Source of the DNA: Hirudinaria manillensis
Taxonomy: Eukaryota > Annelida > Clitellata > Hirudinida > Hirudinidae
DNA: 64,000 nt
Assembly (NCBI GenBank): GCA_034509925.1
Contig: CM067527.1
Location: 6,938,501 to 7,002,500, forward strand
Direction of reading: 5' to 3'
A program made the position numbers and the translations under genes. Of the stretch, positions 13,281-25,451 are shown piece after piece. How positions within the stretch are numbered: position 1 is the first letter of the stretch; each line of letters starts with the position of its first letter. Below the pieces are notes generated by a model, which saw only the letters and a program-made list of their open reading frames with translations, was not told the origin of the DNA and searched no databases.

Positions 13281-13624
13281 TGAGATGGAGAGAACGAACT
13301 TTTGAATAAATGAATCATTTCATCATCCCACGTTGTCAGGGAGCCTCATCCACTCTGTTGTCATGGTGTTTCCATGGACACGAGACCACCCACGGATCTG
13401 GATGAAATGAGGGAGGAATGGATGGATGGATGGATTCACGTGACAGTGCCCTCGATGACCTCACATATTCCCTGTTTTTCTTCATTCATTCACTCACTCG
13501 TCCAACTTGTCCTAACCTTGGCAACTGATGTTAATCAATGATAGCAACACGAGTACAGAAACAAATAGTCGTAATATCAAGTTCATAATTATTATTGAAT
13601 AATAACAATTTTTGTTATTATTAA

Positions 13625-13832
13625 TATTATTATTATTTTATTATTATTATTATTATTATTATTAACAACAATAATATTGATTACAGCTTTTCAAGAGTGA
13701 GGTGCTAATGAATTTCAAAGAATCGTCACTCATTAAGTAAGGATTAAAATCTCTTTGAAGTATCATCAACGGTGATGATGATGATGACGATGATGACGAT
13801 GACGACGATGACGACGATGATGACGATGACGT
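13625..13832. repeat. ATT run and GATGAC run
   Basis: ATT units at about 13,625-13,665 and GAT/GAC triplets at about 13,772-13,832. AT-rich DNA with no gene lies between 13,833 and 14,204. Confidence 0.8.
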
Positions 13833-14204
13833 AATGACGGCTTATTTGGACAAGAGGTTGAACAAATTCGGTGCAACCCCAAAGACAAAACAACATTTTT
13901 GCAAAAAATAATATGGTCAATATAATAACGTAATTAATTTAATTATAACAACAATAAACGTTAAATTGTTTTAATATAATTATAATTAGATTTAAAATCA
14001 ATTAATTGAAATTAAAATGATTGAATTTATTCAGGGCCATAAAACGAGTTTAGAGCAGTAATCATCATAAAATGCTTTCGAATTTTTATTTTTATTTATT
14101 TTTTATTTTTATTTTTTCGTTTCCTGCTCTTCAATCTTGCGGGAGTTCAAAATGTTTGCCTACAACAAACATGACGACTGTTGCGTAACATAAAAAAGCC
14201 ATCG

Positions 14205-14395
14205 TCATCATCATCATCATCGTCGTCGTCGTCATCGTCGTCTTTGTTGTCATTATCTTGTGCTTAAAGAATGTAACAATGATGATGGTGATGATTAATG
14301 TGGCAATGATGGTGATGATGATGATGACGATGATGATGATGACGGACACTGTGGTGATGATAATGATGACGGTGCTGCTGATGATGACGACGACC
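14205..14395. repeat. ATC/GTC run facing a GAT run
   Basis: ATC/GTC triplets at about 14,205-14,245 and GAT triplets at 14,279-14,395, another opposed pair. An open frame across both on the minus strand is a shadow. Confidence 0.8.
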
Positions 14396-14608
14396 AACGA
14401 CGATTGGTTAATAAAGCAATGTTTAATTAGTTTCTGAATTACTTAAAGACCTCTTAAATATAAACAAACGAAAAAAAAACAAATCATCAACATATCCAGG
14501 TATGGAAAAATTTAAAAAAATAAAAAATAAAAATAAAAACGTTTAAAAAGAAAAGGGGGAAAGAGAGATGATGAGTTTGGCAGCGAGGGGCGATTATTTG
14601 CTCTGAAC

Positions 14609-14632
14609 ACACTTCCCGTCCGCCATGTTGGA
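14609..14632 (-). promoter_or_regulatory. YY1-like motif with adjacent ETS-like core
   Basis: The plus strand carries CCGCCATGTTGG at 14,620-14,631. Its complement matches the AANATGGCGG-type YY1 consensus and is followed by GGGAAGTG, which contains a GGAA core. Such pairs occur near animal transcription starts. No coding exon was found downstream on either strand, so this is a motif match only. Confidence 0.2.
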
Positions 14633-14690
14633 AGGCCCGAAATAATCGATGTCTTCTGTGCACCATAAATCCTACCAAACCCTAATCTGC

Positions 14691-15100
14691 TAATAATAAT
14701 AATAATAAAAATAGTAATGATAATGATAATGATGATGATGATGATAATAATAACAATAATAATAATAGTAATAGTAATAATAATGATATAATTTTGTTTA
14801 TATTATTCGACAAATAAACGTCCGCATTTTATTCACTCTCGAAGTGACGAACCAAAGTTGTTTTGAAGACTTCTCGATGGTGTGATTTGAGTGTTGCTGA
14901 TAAGATTGCCGAGATGGGCGTGGCTTGATTGCACGCATCCACCAATGGGAGAGGGGGTTCAGATAAACAACAGAGGGCTTAATAGATGGTTGGACAGATG
15001 GATGGACACGGACCATGGATGGATGTTCTGACGGACGAACGGACGGATAGATGGATGATTGATGGACTGATGGATGGACTGAGGCATGAATGAATGAATA
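14691..15100. repeat. AAT/GAT run, then GGAC/GGAT array
   Basis: AAT and GAT units at about 14,691-14,785 and a degenerate GGAC/GGAT array at about 14,985-15,100. His-Pro-Ser open frames are shadows. Confidence 0.75.
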
Positions 15101-15639
15101 AATGGGCAGATGATGTTTGATTGACGAGATGAAACGAGATATTGATGGACAACAATGGACAATCAGCAAATTCTCTTTCGGCCTTTTTATTGTCGATATT
15201 TTTTAGAATAATCATTGTGCAGATATGAATAGGAATTCGATATAATAATAAGAATTATTATTACAACTTATTAATATTATTATTACAAATATTTATAGTA
15301 CATAGCATACATATATAATAATTATATATTATTATTATAACAAGTATAGTAAAAATAATATACAAATTATTTATTGACTTTGAATTTATTGAATAATAAT
15401 AATAATATTAATAATATTGATAAGGATGAAACCCCGAAGATGTTTTAAAACGCGAAGCTGAAAATATATTTGTAAAATAAAGAATTAAACGAGAAAAATG
15501 TAAAATAATGCAAGCGCTTTCGGTCGGTCGGGATCGCAAGAGGGCGCAATATTTTTCAAGTGTATTCAATATCGCCCGCTGCTGGATTGCTCGGTCTTTT
15601 GGATTGTCGGAGAGGATGCGAGGGAAAAAGAAGGTTGTC

Positions 15640-15888
15640 GTCGTCATTGTTGTTGTTGTTGTTGCAATGTTGTTGTTGTTGTCTAGTGTTACCATGACGA
15701 CGTGGGAGCTTACTTGATAGCTGTTGTGGCAGTTATTATCGGTTACAGTTTCGAGTTTCGTAATCCAGTTACGCGTACGGACTCAAGGGCACGCCTATGT
15801 ACAAGTAAGTGTACGAGTACAGGTACAAATACAAGCACAGTACGAGTACAAGAACAAGTACACGTACAAAAGTACGAGTACAAGTAAT
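15640..15888. repeat. GTT run and GTACAA/GTACGA hexamer array
   Basis: GTT units at 15,640-15,685. At 15,806-15,888 a diverged hexamer of the type ACAAGT / ACGAGT repeats about 13 times. The remainder of 15,101-16,774 is AT-rich with no supported gene. Confidence 0.75.
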
Positions 15889-16774
15889 GGTATGATTGAC
15901 CCGCGCACTATTTGGCCCATATCGATTTTCGTGAAGGCATAAAAGTTGATGAGAACAGCATAAATTCTTTCATTTCGTCTTTAAATGGCACACAACTCAA
16001 TCCGAGGTTGTTACGAGGCACTAAGTAAACATCGTCCAACCACAAAAATGATTTGAAAACCACTCCAATGTCCCCATCGATTTATGTAGCGCCCCTAACA
16101 AGCTGAAAGCTCAGTCGAGGGGAGAAAATAGGCATTTTTATAACACCAACAGATAACCGTTGGAAGAATTTGTGTTGACAATGAATCAGATGTTTGGTTG
16201 ATAAAATGAAGGAATTAATTCGAGGATTTGGATTTTAAAATTTTTAATTCAAAAAAATCTTTGTTCGACGGTGCTTAACATCCTTTTAAATTATGTAAGT
16301 CTCTTATTTACAACAACACCATAATAATAATAATAATACCATAATAATATATCATATTATTTTATAAATAATAATAAGTATTATTATTTGATATATTATT
16401 ATAATAAGTAAAGTATAAATAATATACCAATTATTTTCATATAATAATAATAATTATTATTATTATTAAATTAATTTATTAATTAATTATTGCCTCAACG
16501 ATCGCACACACATAATGGAGATCCAATGAAACAAAAGAAAACAAAATGAAATCATTTTAAAAGAATAATCGTTGATAAATAAAAGTTCTGCATTTAATAC
16601 GATTAAGAGTTCAATTGCAGCGGAGGATGGAGAGAACGGCATAAAGGAGTGGAAGGATGAATAAAATGCGACCCTTGGAAACACAGAAGTCATTAAGGAG
16701 GGTGTCGTGATAGTTTTAATTTCTATCTACGACCGCTTCTCGTGTCCTCAACGTTTTATGCATCCCTCCTGGAT

Positions 16775-16955
16775 GGAAGGACGGTCTGGGCTGCGGATGG
16801 ACGGATGAATGGGCGGATTCATGAATAGCTAGGTGCATGGACTGGCGGAAGAATAGACGGACGGACGGACGGACGGACGGATGGATGGACGACGGAGGGA
16901 TGGATGGATGGATTGAGTTGCAAAGGTGTACTTAGAATGGATGAGTGAGTGGATG
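16775..16955. repeat. GGAC/GGAT tetranucleotide array
   Basis: A pure GGAC run at about 16,855-16,881 is flanked by mixed GGAT and GAAT units. Confidence 0.85.
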
Positions 16956-17099
16956 ACTAAATGGATGGTCTCTAGTCTCCCAGGGATGCACGGCGATGAA
17001 ATGTCGGCACACAATGGGAAACAATTTCATTTCATACGAACGGAAACGCATGTTGTCCGGTATTTGTTCGCATATCGGTGGCGATGCTGTTGTCTTTAT

Positions 17100-17200
17100 T
17101 GGTGGTGGTGATGATGACGACGACGACGATGATGATGATGATGACGACGACGACGACGACGATGATGGTGATGATGATGATGATGATGACGATGACGATT
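17100..17200. repeat. GAC/GAT triplet array
   Basis: About 100 bp of GAC/GAT with GGT at the edges. A short CATC run lies at 17,515-17,552. Confidence 0.85.
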
Positions 17201-17904
17201 TATTTAAGAGTTGTAATGACAGTGGTTCATTAGGTTGCATTGACGTCGTACTGTTGTTGCTGTGTAAAGATGTCGTTAATGATAGTTTGATGTTAGTTGT
17301 TGTTGTTGTTGCTTTATTAATTAATAATTAATATTAATTAATTAATAATTAATAACTTGTTATCAACAAATCAATTAACGAACAAATGACTGCTCTCCCC
17401 GCATAAATGCCACAAACAGGCATCGGACAAATAAAAGTCCCCGTTCGGACAATTTCTCGATTCAGTAGCACATTAAACGTTTGCCGCTTCGTTTTCCAGT
17501 CGGCATGGAAGTCATCCATCCATCCGTCAATCCATCCATCCATCCATCCATCACTTCATTCAACCTCGGAACATTCGATCCATCACGGAGCAGAAATCTA
17601 TCCGGATATGAGGAGATAATCGTGTATGAAAAGCATTTCACCGCAGTCTCCACTGCATCCTTCATCGGTCAATTGAGACTTTATTTTTATTCCAGTTTTT
17701 TCTAATTTTTTTTTCTGTGTTTTTTTATTTTTATTTTCCCCGTCGCTTTGTCGATGGCATTCGAGGCAATCATCAATCAGAATGCATTTCGCTATCTATT
17801 CGTCCTGCTCAGTCAATCACTTCAGATGTTCAATCAGTTCCAAAGGTCATTCATCTTTACTGCTTCAATCATTCATTTGCTCGGGGTTTTTTTTTTTGAT
17901 TACG

Positions 17905-18005
17905 CATTCATTTATTTATTCATTTATTTATTTATTCATTCATTTATTCGTTCGTTGGTTCATTAGTGCATGAGTCGATGCATTCATTAATTCATTCATT
18001 AATTA
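17905..18005. repeat. ATTT/ATTC tetranucleotide run
   Basis: TTTA and TTCA units. Degenerate ATTC and CATC motifs continue sporadically to about 18,640 without a gene. Confidence 0.75.
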
Positions 18006-18640
18006 CTCTTATTAAGTATTCTTTCACTTTGAATGATTTATTTTTTTTTGCTCATCCATCCATTCAATTGACATCTCATTCAATAATTACACAATAATTC
18101 ACTTATTTACCTAACAATAAAATCTTTTTTCTTTTCTAAATTCATTAAAAAAAATATTCGACAACCTATTTCTCCTAAAGGCAAACAGAGGCAAACCTCT
18201 GCGCTTCTGTTAGGAAGTGCTGAAAGAAATTACAAAGTAACGTAACCTGACTCCGGGCAGCACATTTTTTATGCATTAATTCACTCGATCAATCATTCAG
18301 TCGGAAATACGAGGCTGATCAAGTTTCTCGGGCATTCATCAGCTAGCCGTTTTAGCCATTCATTATTCGCCCTCGAGTCGATTTACTGGTTCGCCATTCA
18401 CTCGTCATTCTGTGCATTAATTCACTTAAAACAAGTCCCACGGGATCTATGGATCTGTCGGCTGAGCAATAATTCACACAACTATCCATTCACCAGTCTT
18501 TCCATCCATCAGTTCATCTATCCAAACATCCGAACAACCTCACATCAATCTAAGCACTCATCCATTCATCCGTGTTTTTCTTTTTTTCTTTCAATCATCG
18601 ACGTTCCGTCTATCCATCTATCCGGCACTCCGTTCAGTCA

Positions 18641-19360
18641 ATTCATGTGCACCGAATGCCATGCATTAATTCACGATTCGACCATTTGGTTCTGAAACAT
18701 TCTAGACAAAAGTCTGTTGAATCGATGAATGATTGAATGATTGAAAGTGTAATGAACAAAATGGAGAGACAGACTCTGGGTTTGGATTTTCCAGGCAAAG
18801 TTAGATCTGATTTTTGTCTCATTCGAGAAGTGCAGGCAATTTGTTGCAATTTCCTGCTTTAAATTAGATTTTAATTGAATTATTCAAAGAAATATTTTAA
18901 ATCGGATCCTTTCTATTTTCCACAGCTTCGTATAAATCTCAAACAAGCACATAAAATAAGCGAAAACATTTCGAGTAATTATTTTAAAGGATTTAAATAT
19001 AAATTTATTATCCGACAAAACATAGCAGAGAATTAATACTTTGAATTTAAAGGTTAATTTCCATGTAATCGAAGATCCTAGCAACTAAAACTCTTGAGCA
19101 ACATTTAATGGATAAGTAATATTCTAGTTTTTGGTGTATATTCTTTTGGAATATCACAGATTTTATGATTAATAAAACAATAGAGCAATAGTTATTGATG
19201 ATAATAAATGCAATAATATAATATAATAAATATAATTTTATTGAAATAATAATGCATTTGAATTCAATAATCAAACTCACCTGTTCAGGATTGGAAGCAA
19301 AATGCTGAGCAGTGCTTTTTAAGCCAACTCAATTTTTTTTTTCGCAGTTGCCTGGAAATT
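18641..19360. other. AT-rich stretch, nothing recognised
   Basis: Short minus-strand open frames are present but show no family resemblance or splice context. Confidence 0.5.
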
Positions 19361-19361
19361 C

Positions 19362-19472
19362 ATGATGATGATGATGATGATGATGATGATGCTCTGTGTT
19401 GGTGATGATAACGATGGTGATAAAGATGATGGTGACGATGACGATGATGATGATGATGACGATGTTGGTGAT
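19362..19472. repeat. GAT triplet array
   Basis: Pure GAT at about 19,362-19,390, then mixed GAT/GAC/GGT. AT-rich DNA with no gene follows to 19,900. Confidence 0.85.
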
Positions 19473-19904
19473 TACTTCGCAAGCAATTGATCCAAACCTT
19501 TTGCTTTAAAAGCGACCGAATGAAATTAAAAAGAAAAAGAAATATGTTTAATTTCGATTTCAAATTTATTTGCTACAATTAATCATAAAAGATTAGATTT
19601 TGAAAATATAATTTTAATTAAGGGTAATTATCATAAATATGGCTAGGAAATAATAAACGCTCTTAGAACCATTGTAAATGTAACAACTCCGAAATCCCGG
19701 ATAAATAAATTCCTGTTTATATTTAAATTTCTAATTTAAAATATAATTATTAATATTATTATTATTATTTTAATGTGAATAATTTTTAAAAAATATTTTT
19801 ATCGCCAACAGGAAAGTGACGACTTTCTGAGGCTCAATGAATTTGGAGTTTAAATACAGCGAGAGATGCGCGCGCCACGTGGCGTGACTGTTGTTCATCT
19901 AATC

Positions 19905-20014
19905 ATCCATCCGCCTATCCGTCCATCCATCCGTCCATCCGTCCATCCGTCCATCCGTCCGTCCATCCATCCATCCATCCGTCCGTCCATCCGTCCATCC
20001 ATCCGTCCATCCAT

Positions 20015-20082
<68 letters not shown>

Positions 20083-20246
20083 CCATCCATCCATCCATCC
20101 ATCCATCCATCCATCCATCTATCCATCCATCCATCCGTCCGTCCATCCGTCCGTCCATCCATCCATCCATCCATCCATCCGTCCGTCCATACGTCCGTCC
20201 GTCCGTCCGTCCATCCATCCATCCATCCATCCATCCGTCCGTCCGT

Positions 20247-20278
<32 letters not shown>

Positions 20279-20282
20279 TGTC
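19905..20282. repeat. (ATCC)n/(GTCC)n array, about 380 bp
   Basis: About 95 tetranucleotide units in which ATCC and GTCC alternate irregularly in blocks, with rare single variants such as ATCT and ACGT. Six-frame His-Pro-Ser and Met-Asp-Gly-Trp open frames are shadows. Confidence 0.95.
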
Positions 20283-20500
20283 CTTCCATCCATCTTTGGT
20301 TTATCTCCGGACAGCATACCTGCTTATTATATTCTTTAATTGGAAAAATATTTTGAGAAAAAAGTTGCGAGGTTTCATCAACTTCATTTTATTTCAAATT
20401 TATTTTAATTTATCCAATTCTTAATCCAGGAATATGCCTAACAGGAGGTTGCATCTTTTGTTGAGTCAATAAATTTAAATTTAATTCATTATTAATTTTA

Positions 20501-20503
<3 letters not shown>

Positions 20504-20546
<43 letters not shown>

Positions 20547-20750
20547 CATCATCATCATCATCATTGTTATTGTTTTTATTATTATTAAATACACCATTAC
20601 CCATCTATTGTAAGACCGATTTTATTTCGGTCTTGAATTCATGATCGAAATTCTTTTTATCTTCTTTGGAATTGATGACGTCGATGCTGCTGATGACGAT
20701 GACGATGACGACGACGATGACGATGATGATGATGATGATTATGATTATGA
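20504..20750. repeat. ATT/ATC run and GAC/GAT run
   Basis: ATT then ATC units at 20,504-20,585, and GAC/GAT at about 20,693-20,750. Smaller GAT runs occur at 20,923-20,965 and 21,375-21,420. Confidence 0.8.
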
Positions 20751-21604
20751 TAGTAGTTGGACAGTCAGTTGTTGTGATAGTGGTTGCCAGATGGATATCA
20801 TAACTGAGACCATTATGGTCTTCCATTGGAATTTATGAGTTAAGTGAGTCGAGGTCGATGAACCGTGACGAACCGTAACCGATCGAGTCTTCAAATGTCT
20901 CTCTTCTTTCCGCTCAATGTGATGATGATGACGACGATGATGGCGGTGGTGCTAGTGACGATGCCGGTGATGGTAATGATTTGTTTAATTTGTTCGTGCT
21001 CGAAAAAAAAAACATAATATGAAATCAAATGACTTTATTAAGAATAATGCAAAGCAAAAATGAATATACAAAGCAATATACACGATGTGATGAATATACA
21101 GAACGATACACGATGAATATACAAAGCTTAATGCAACATAATCAATGAATGCCAACAAGCGGTCATACAAAACATACGTTATACAAGATACAAACAAACA
21201 GCGAGGAAAGGACAGAAATTTATGAGGACTTTTTCTGATCCACTAAACTGACATTTTAAGGTTCCCATCAAATATTTACTGCTTCTTATAAGTAGGGCTC
21301 TGAATTCCAAACCTTAACAACAATAATAATAACAAAAGTAGTGACGACAATAATAATAGTTATGTTACTGATAATGATATTGATGATGATGATGTTGATG
21401 ATGATGACGATGGATCGATGAGTACGACTCGAATAATTCTCGAATTAATTTTCCCTTTGAAATACTTTTGAATCTTTTAATTCTTTCTGTTTAATAATAA
21501 TTAATAATAATTAATTAATTCGCAGGGAATTAAATCCGTTAGAAGTAAAATATCGTTTGTCATCGTTTTCAATTTCATTTGATCAACGCCATTGCTTTAT
21601 TTGT

Positions 21605-21946
21605 CGTCGTCATCGTCGTCGTCGTCGTCACTAATGGTGTTGTCGTTGTCGTTGCTCCTGTTGCTGACTTTTTCTGAATTATTTCATATTTAATTGAAAA
21701 TCAATTTAAAGAAACAAAAACAATGCTTTTTTGTTATTAGCTCAACAGCTGCTTCACATCCTGCAGATGTTCGCAACAAAATGTCATTCATTTAATTAAA
21801 TTAATTAATTAATTAAATAATTAATCATGGATTTATTCCTTTAGTTAATCATTCGTTTATTCATTTAATTAATCATTCATTCATTCATTCAATCATTCAT
21901 TTAGAAACCCAGAAGAGGTATTCGTCTCTTATGATTTCTAGTATCC

Positions 21947-21987
<41 letters not shown>

Positions 21988-22020
21988 ACTTCATCATCAA
22001 CTTCATCATTAACTTCATCG
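21605..22020. repeat. GTC, ATTC and ATC runs
   Basis: GTC/GTT units at 21,605-21,655, ATTC units at 21,865-21,905 and ATC units at 21,950-22,020. No gene in between. Confidence 0.8.
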
Positions 22021-22552
22021 CCACTCAGAATGTCTTGCTGTTTTACCTCGATCAAAATGTTAAATTATAACTAATACACCTTAATTAGGTTTATTTTATT
22101 TTTTTAATAAATTACTACAAACATATTTTAAATTACTTCATCGGGAAATAATTTTTTTTTTTAAATTTGAAAATGAGTTTGCACTTTGATTGTTCTTTCC
22201 AATCTGCCTGGAATGTTTTGCCAGTTCCTTGCCATCTCCGTCCGTCCGTCCGTCGGTGATAAATCGTTCAATTTCACAGGGGAAGGTTTCCACCCACAAA
22301 ACTCCTCATTCAATCCACCCCGCCCACCCACTCCGGCATCGACCACCCATCAACGCCCCTTCAATATCTTTCACTCTCACTCACTCACTCTCAGTCTCAT
22401 TCCTCCTAACTCTCAATCGATCACTCAAATGATTTCTGCTTGAAGTTTGCCTAATTTAAAATTTGATAAAATTCGAGCAATGATCGATGCACATTTAAAG
22501 TAAATAAATATGAAATTATATTAATTATATTAGTGATTATTATAATTGATAA

Positions 22553-22710
<158 letters not shown>

Positions 22711-22875
22711 AATTATATTATCTATAGCCAAATGCTACCGTTGTTCTAAACGTTACTGGCGTAAATCATTTTCGATTCTTCAATCATTTCTGATTTCCTT
22801 TTTGTTTCATTCCATTCATCGTCACTTCAATCCCCTTGTTTTCAATTCAATCCACGTCTTCACTCCTCCGGTTTG

Positions 22876-22955
22876 CAATCAAGTGAATGCATTTGAATGC
22901 ATGAATGCAATCAAGTGAATGCGTGTGAATGCATGAATGCAATCAAGTGAATGCA
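22876..22955. repeat. 32-bp minisatellite, 2.5 copies
   Basis: The unit starts CAATCAAGTGAATGC and is repeated at 22,876, 22,908 and 22,940, with one or two substitutions between copies. Confidence 0.85.
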
Positions 22956-23084
22956 TCAATTCATCTCCCTAACGACGTCAGAGATGAGTTTTCACACCTC
23001 CGACGATCTGAAATAATTAGATCAAAGAGTTCGAGATGAATCCATGCATCTGACGGAGAGATGAATGACTGATTATTTTGATTG

Positions 23085-23205
23085 ACTAAATGAATGAATG
23101 AATGAATGAACGAATGAACGAACCAACGAACGAATGAATGAATAAAGCATTTACTGAATCAATGCATGAATGAATGAATCATTTACTGAATGAGTGAGTG
23201 AATGA
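23085..23205. repeat. AATG/AACG tetranucleotide run
   Basis: Imperfect AATG units with AACG and AGTG variants. Confidence 0.75.
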
Positions 23206-23479
23206 TGACGAATTTCATGTTTCCCAAGATTTTGTTATCTGTATCTCGAGACTTGGAAAGACTAATTAAAGATGGTGGTTCTTGCGACGGAGATGTCTTT
23301 ACGCATGGAGGTTATATAACTCATTCAATCATGCTGGTTTAAAAGAATTATTTCAAAATTTATCAATAATTTCATTTTAATGTATTTAAATTGACGTTAA
23401 AGTTATGTTAATTCGATTTCAATGACATTGATTGAAAACATAATTACGCCTGCTTAATTCATTATCAATTATAAATTAT

Positions 23480-23605
23480 AATCCCTATTTATATAGCGCT
23501 ATCCTACAGCAGCCGTTGTTGGGTTTCGAACACGACACACAACAGCTCGTTGCCATTACCTCTGCATGCTGGAACGCAACCTAATCGTCTATGACTAGCA
23601 CGCCG
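23480..23605 (-). mobile_element. tRNA-derived SINE with LINE-like tail
   Basis: Read on the minus strand, a head of about 90 nt contains GTTCGAAAC (plus-strand complement at 23,523-23,531), a full match to the RNA polymerase III B box. A weak A-box candidate lies near 23,597. After the head comes GCGCTATATAAATAGGG, and 11 nt of that (GCGCTATATAA, complement at 23,489-23,499) are identical to the 3' end of the LINE fragment at 36,850-36,860. A tRNA-like promoter plus a shared LINE tail is the expected SINE structure. The A-to-B spacing of about 70 nt is long for a tRNA, so the head has diverged or came from a tRNA with a long variable arm. Confidence 0.6.
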
Positions 23606-23624
23606 AATTGGTAGATTCATTCAT

Positions 23625-23712
23625 TCCATCCATCAGTGATTTGTTCATTTATTCCATCCATCTATCACGTCATTCACTCGTTCATTCAATCCATCCATTC
23701 ATTCATTCATGC
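23625..23712. repeat. ATTC/ATCC run
   Basis: Imperfect tetranucleotides immediately beside the SINE. Confidence 0.7.
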
Positions 23713-23895
23713 ACGTTATAGTTGTTAGAGAAGAAAATATAAAATAAAAAATAATCCAAAATAAAAATAATGGAAAATACAAAGAACATCTAATGACATC
23801 GATTTCACGTCCAAATATCACTCAGGCGTTGTTTTTTAAATCTTTTATCGACATCAATCGATGAAACTTTGGATGCTCAGAGGATTGACGCAGAC

Positions 23896-23946
23896 GATGG
23901 ACGGACGGACGGACGGATGGACGGATGGACGGATGGACGGATGGAC

Positions 23947-23980
<34 letters not shown>

Positions 23981-23992
23981 ATGGATGGATGG
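23896..23992. repeat. GGAC/GGAT array
   Basis: A GGAC block, then alternating GGAC/GGAT, then a GGAT block: a gradient from CpG-containing to CpG-free units. Confidence 0.9.
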
Positions 23993-24520
23993 GCGGATGA
24001 TTGGATCGTTGGATATTTGAATGAAAAGATAGGCAGATGACTAAATGAGTAAAAATATTCATCTGAATAATTCATGTAGAAATATATTCTTATTTTTGCG
24101 CAAAACCTGATAAATCACTCTGAAATTCTCTTTGAATTTGAAAATTCAAAGTTTTTTTTAAATTTTTTTGTTAACATATCAACTTGTTGTTATATTCATC
24201 AAAATATTCAACATTGGATTTTAAAAAAATTAATGACTTAATTTCACAATTTCCCGTTAAAATCGAATGAAATTTGAGTATTTATTCCAAAAATTAGTCC
24301 GAAATGCGATGAAAATCCGCTTGAAAAATCTTCAAACCATCAACAATGAATCCGAACACATGGTGCGCTGAATTTCTATTGGTCGCTCAATCTTTTTTCT
24401 TATTTATTCCAATAATAATTAAAATTCATATTTACAATCTCAATGAAGCAGCTTAACATCGTAAGCGTTTATTTGATCGGTTAAGAAAATCATGATTAAA
24501 AGATTTATTTCAAAATTTGG

Positions 24521-24630
24521 ATTATTATAATTTAATATTAATAAATTGATTATTATAATTTAATTTTAATAAATTGATTATTATAATTTAATTTTAATAA
24601 ATTGATTATTATATTAATTTTAATAAATTT
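24521..24630. repeat. 28-bp minisatellite, four copies
   Basis: Unit ATTATTATAATTTAATTTTA followed by ATAAATTG. Copies start at 24,521, 24,549, 24,577 and 24,605; the last is 2 bp shorter. Confidence 0.9.
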
Positions 24631-25355
24631 ATGTCACAACGCTTAACTTGACAACAAAAAACTAATTATAGTATATTTAATTATTAAAAATGAAAACATA
24701 ATTATACAATACTTCAAAATATTTATAAGAAAATATTTTCCTAATGCAGAATCTTTATCACGTCCTAATTTTCTCATTTAGTTTTCCAGATTTCCATAAT
24801 AAACCAATAAATAAATAATATTAAATATTATAATCAAAACAATTTCCTTTTTAGGAAAATTGCATTCGTTATGCCTCACTTGTTATAGTACCATTTTAAG
24901 TAACCTCTAGCGATGTTAAGAACACTTACCACTGAAATGTTAAACAACTGTTGAATTAAAAAGAAAACATGATTAGAATATTATATTCTTCTTATTTTTT
25001 AAAAATAAAATTCACTGAATTATAAACATTTCCCCTAATATCGACTCCAAAGAAACTTTAACGGTTCGACAAGCGTAGCATAACTAACTGTTCAAGCATT
25101 CTTTGGCAGCAGATGCATGTCTCGAGAATACGGTCTGACCACGAATCGAGCGATAATCCGGAACAAAGAAATAAGATAACAGAGGCGCGATTCTGAGATC
25201 TATGGTTTTCCTTCGTCAATTGGGCGCATTCGATTAACAGATGATGTACGGGTCCTTATTGCTTCGTGAAGGAGGCTATTATTGGATATACATCTACTCT
25301 TTTACTAGCCTCTCCATTCATCCCTTTAATCGTTCATCCATCCATTCATCCTTAT
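24631..25355. other. AT-rich stretch, nothing recognised
   Basis: No supported coding or RNA feature. Confidence 0.5.
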
Positions 25356-25362
25356 TATTATA

Positions 25363-25451
<89 letters not shown>
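25356..25451. repeat. (ATT)n microsatellite
   Basis: About 96 bp of ATT; the Tyr-rich open frame is a shadow. Confidence 0.95.

Noticed and set aside
19866-20339. His-Pro-Ser and Met-Asp-Gly-Trp open frames on both strands
   Set aside because: A tetranucleotide array leaves all frames open; no splice or start context.
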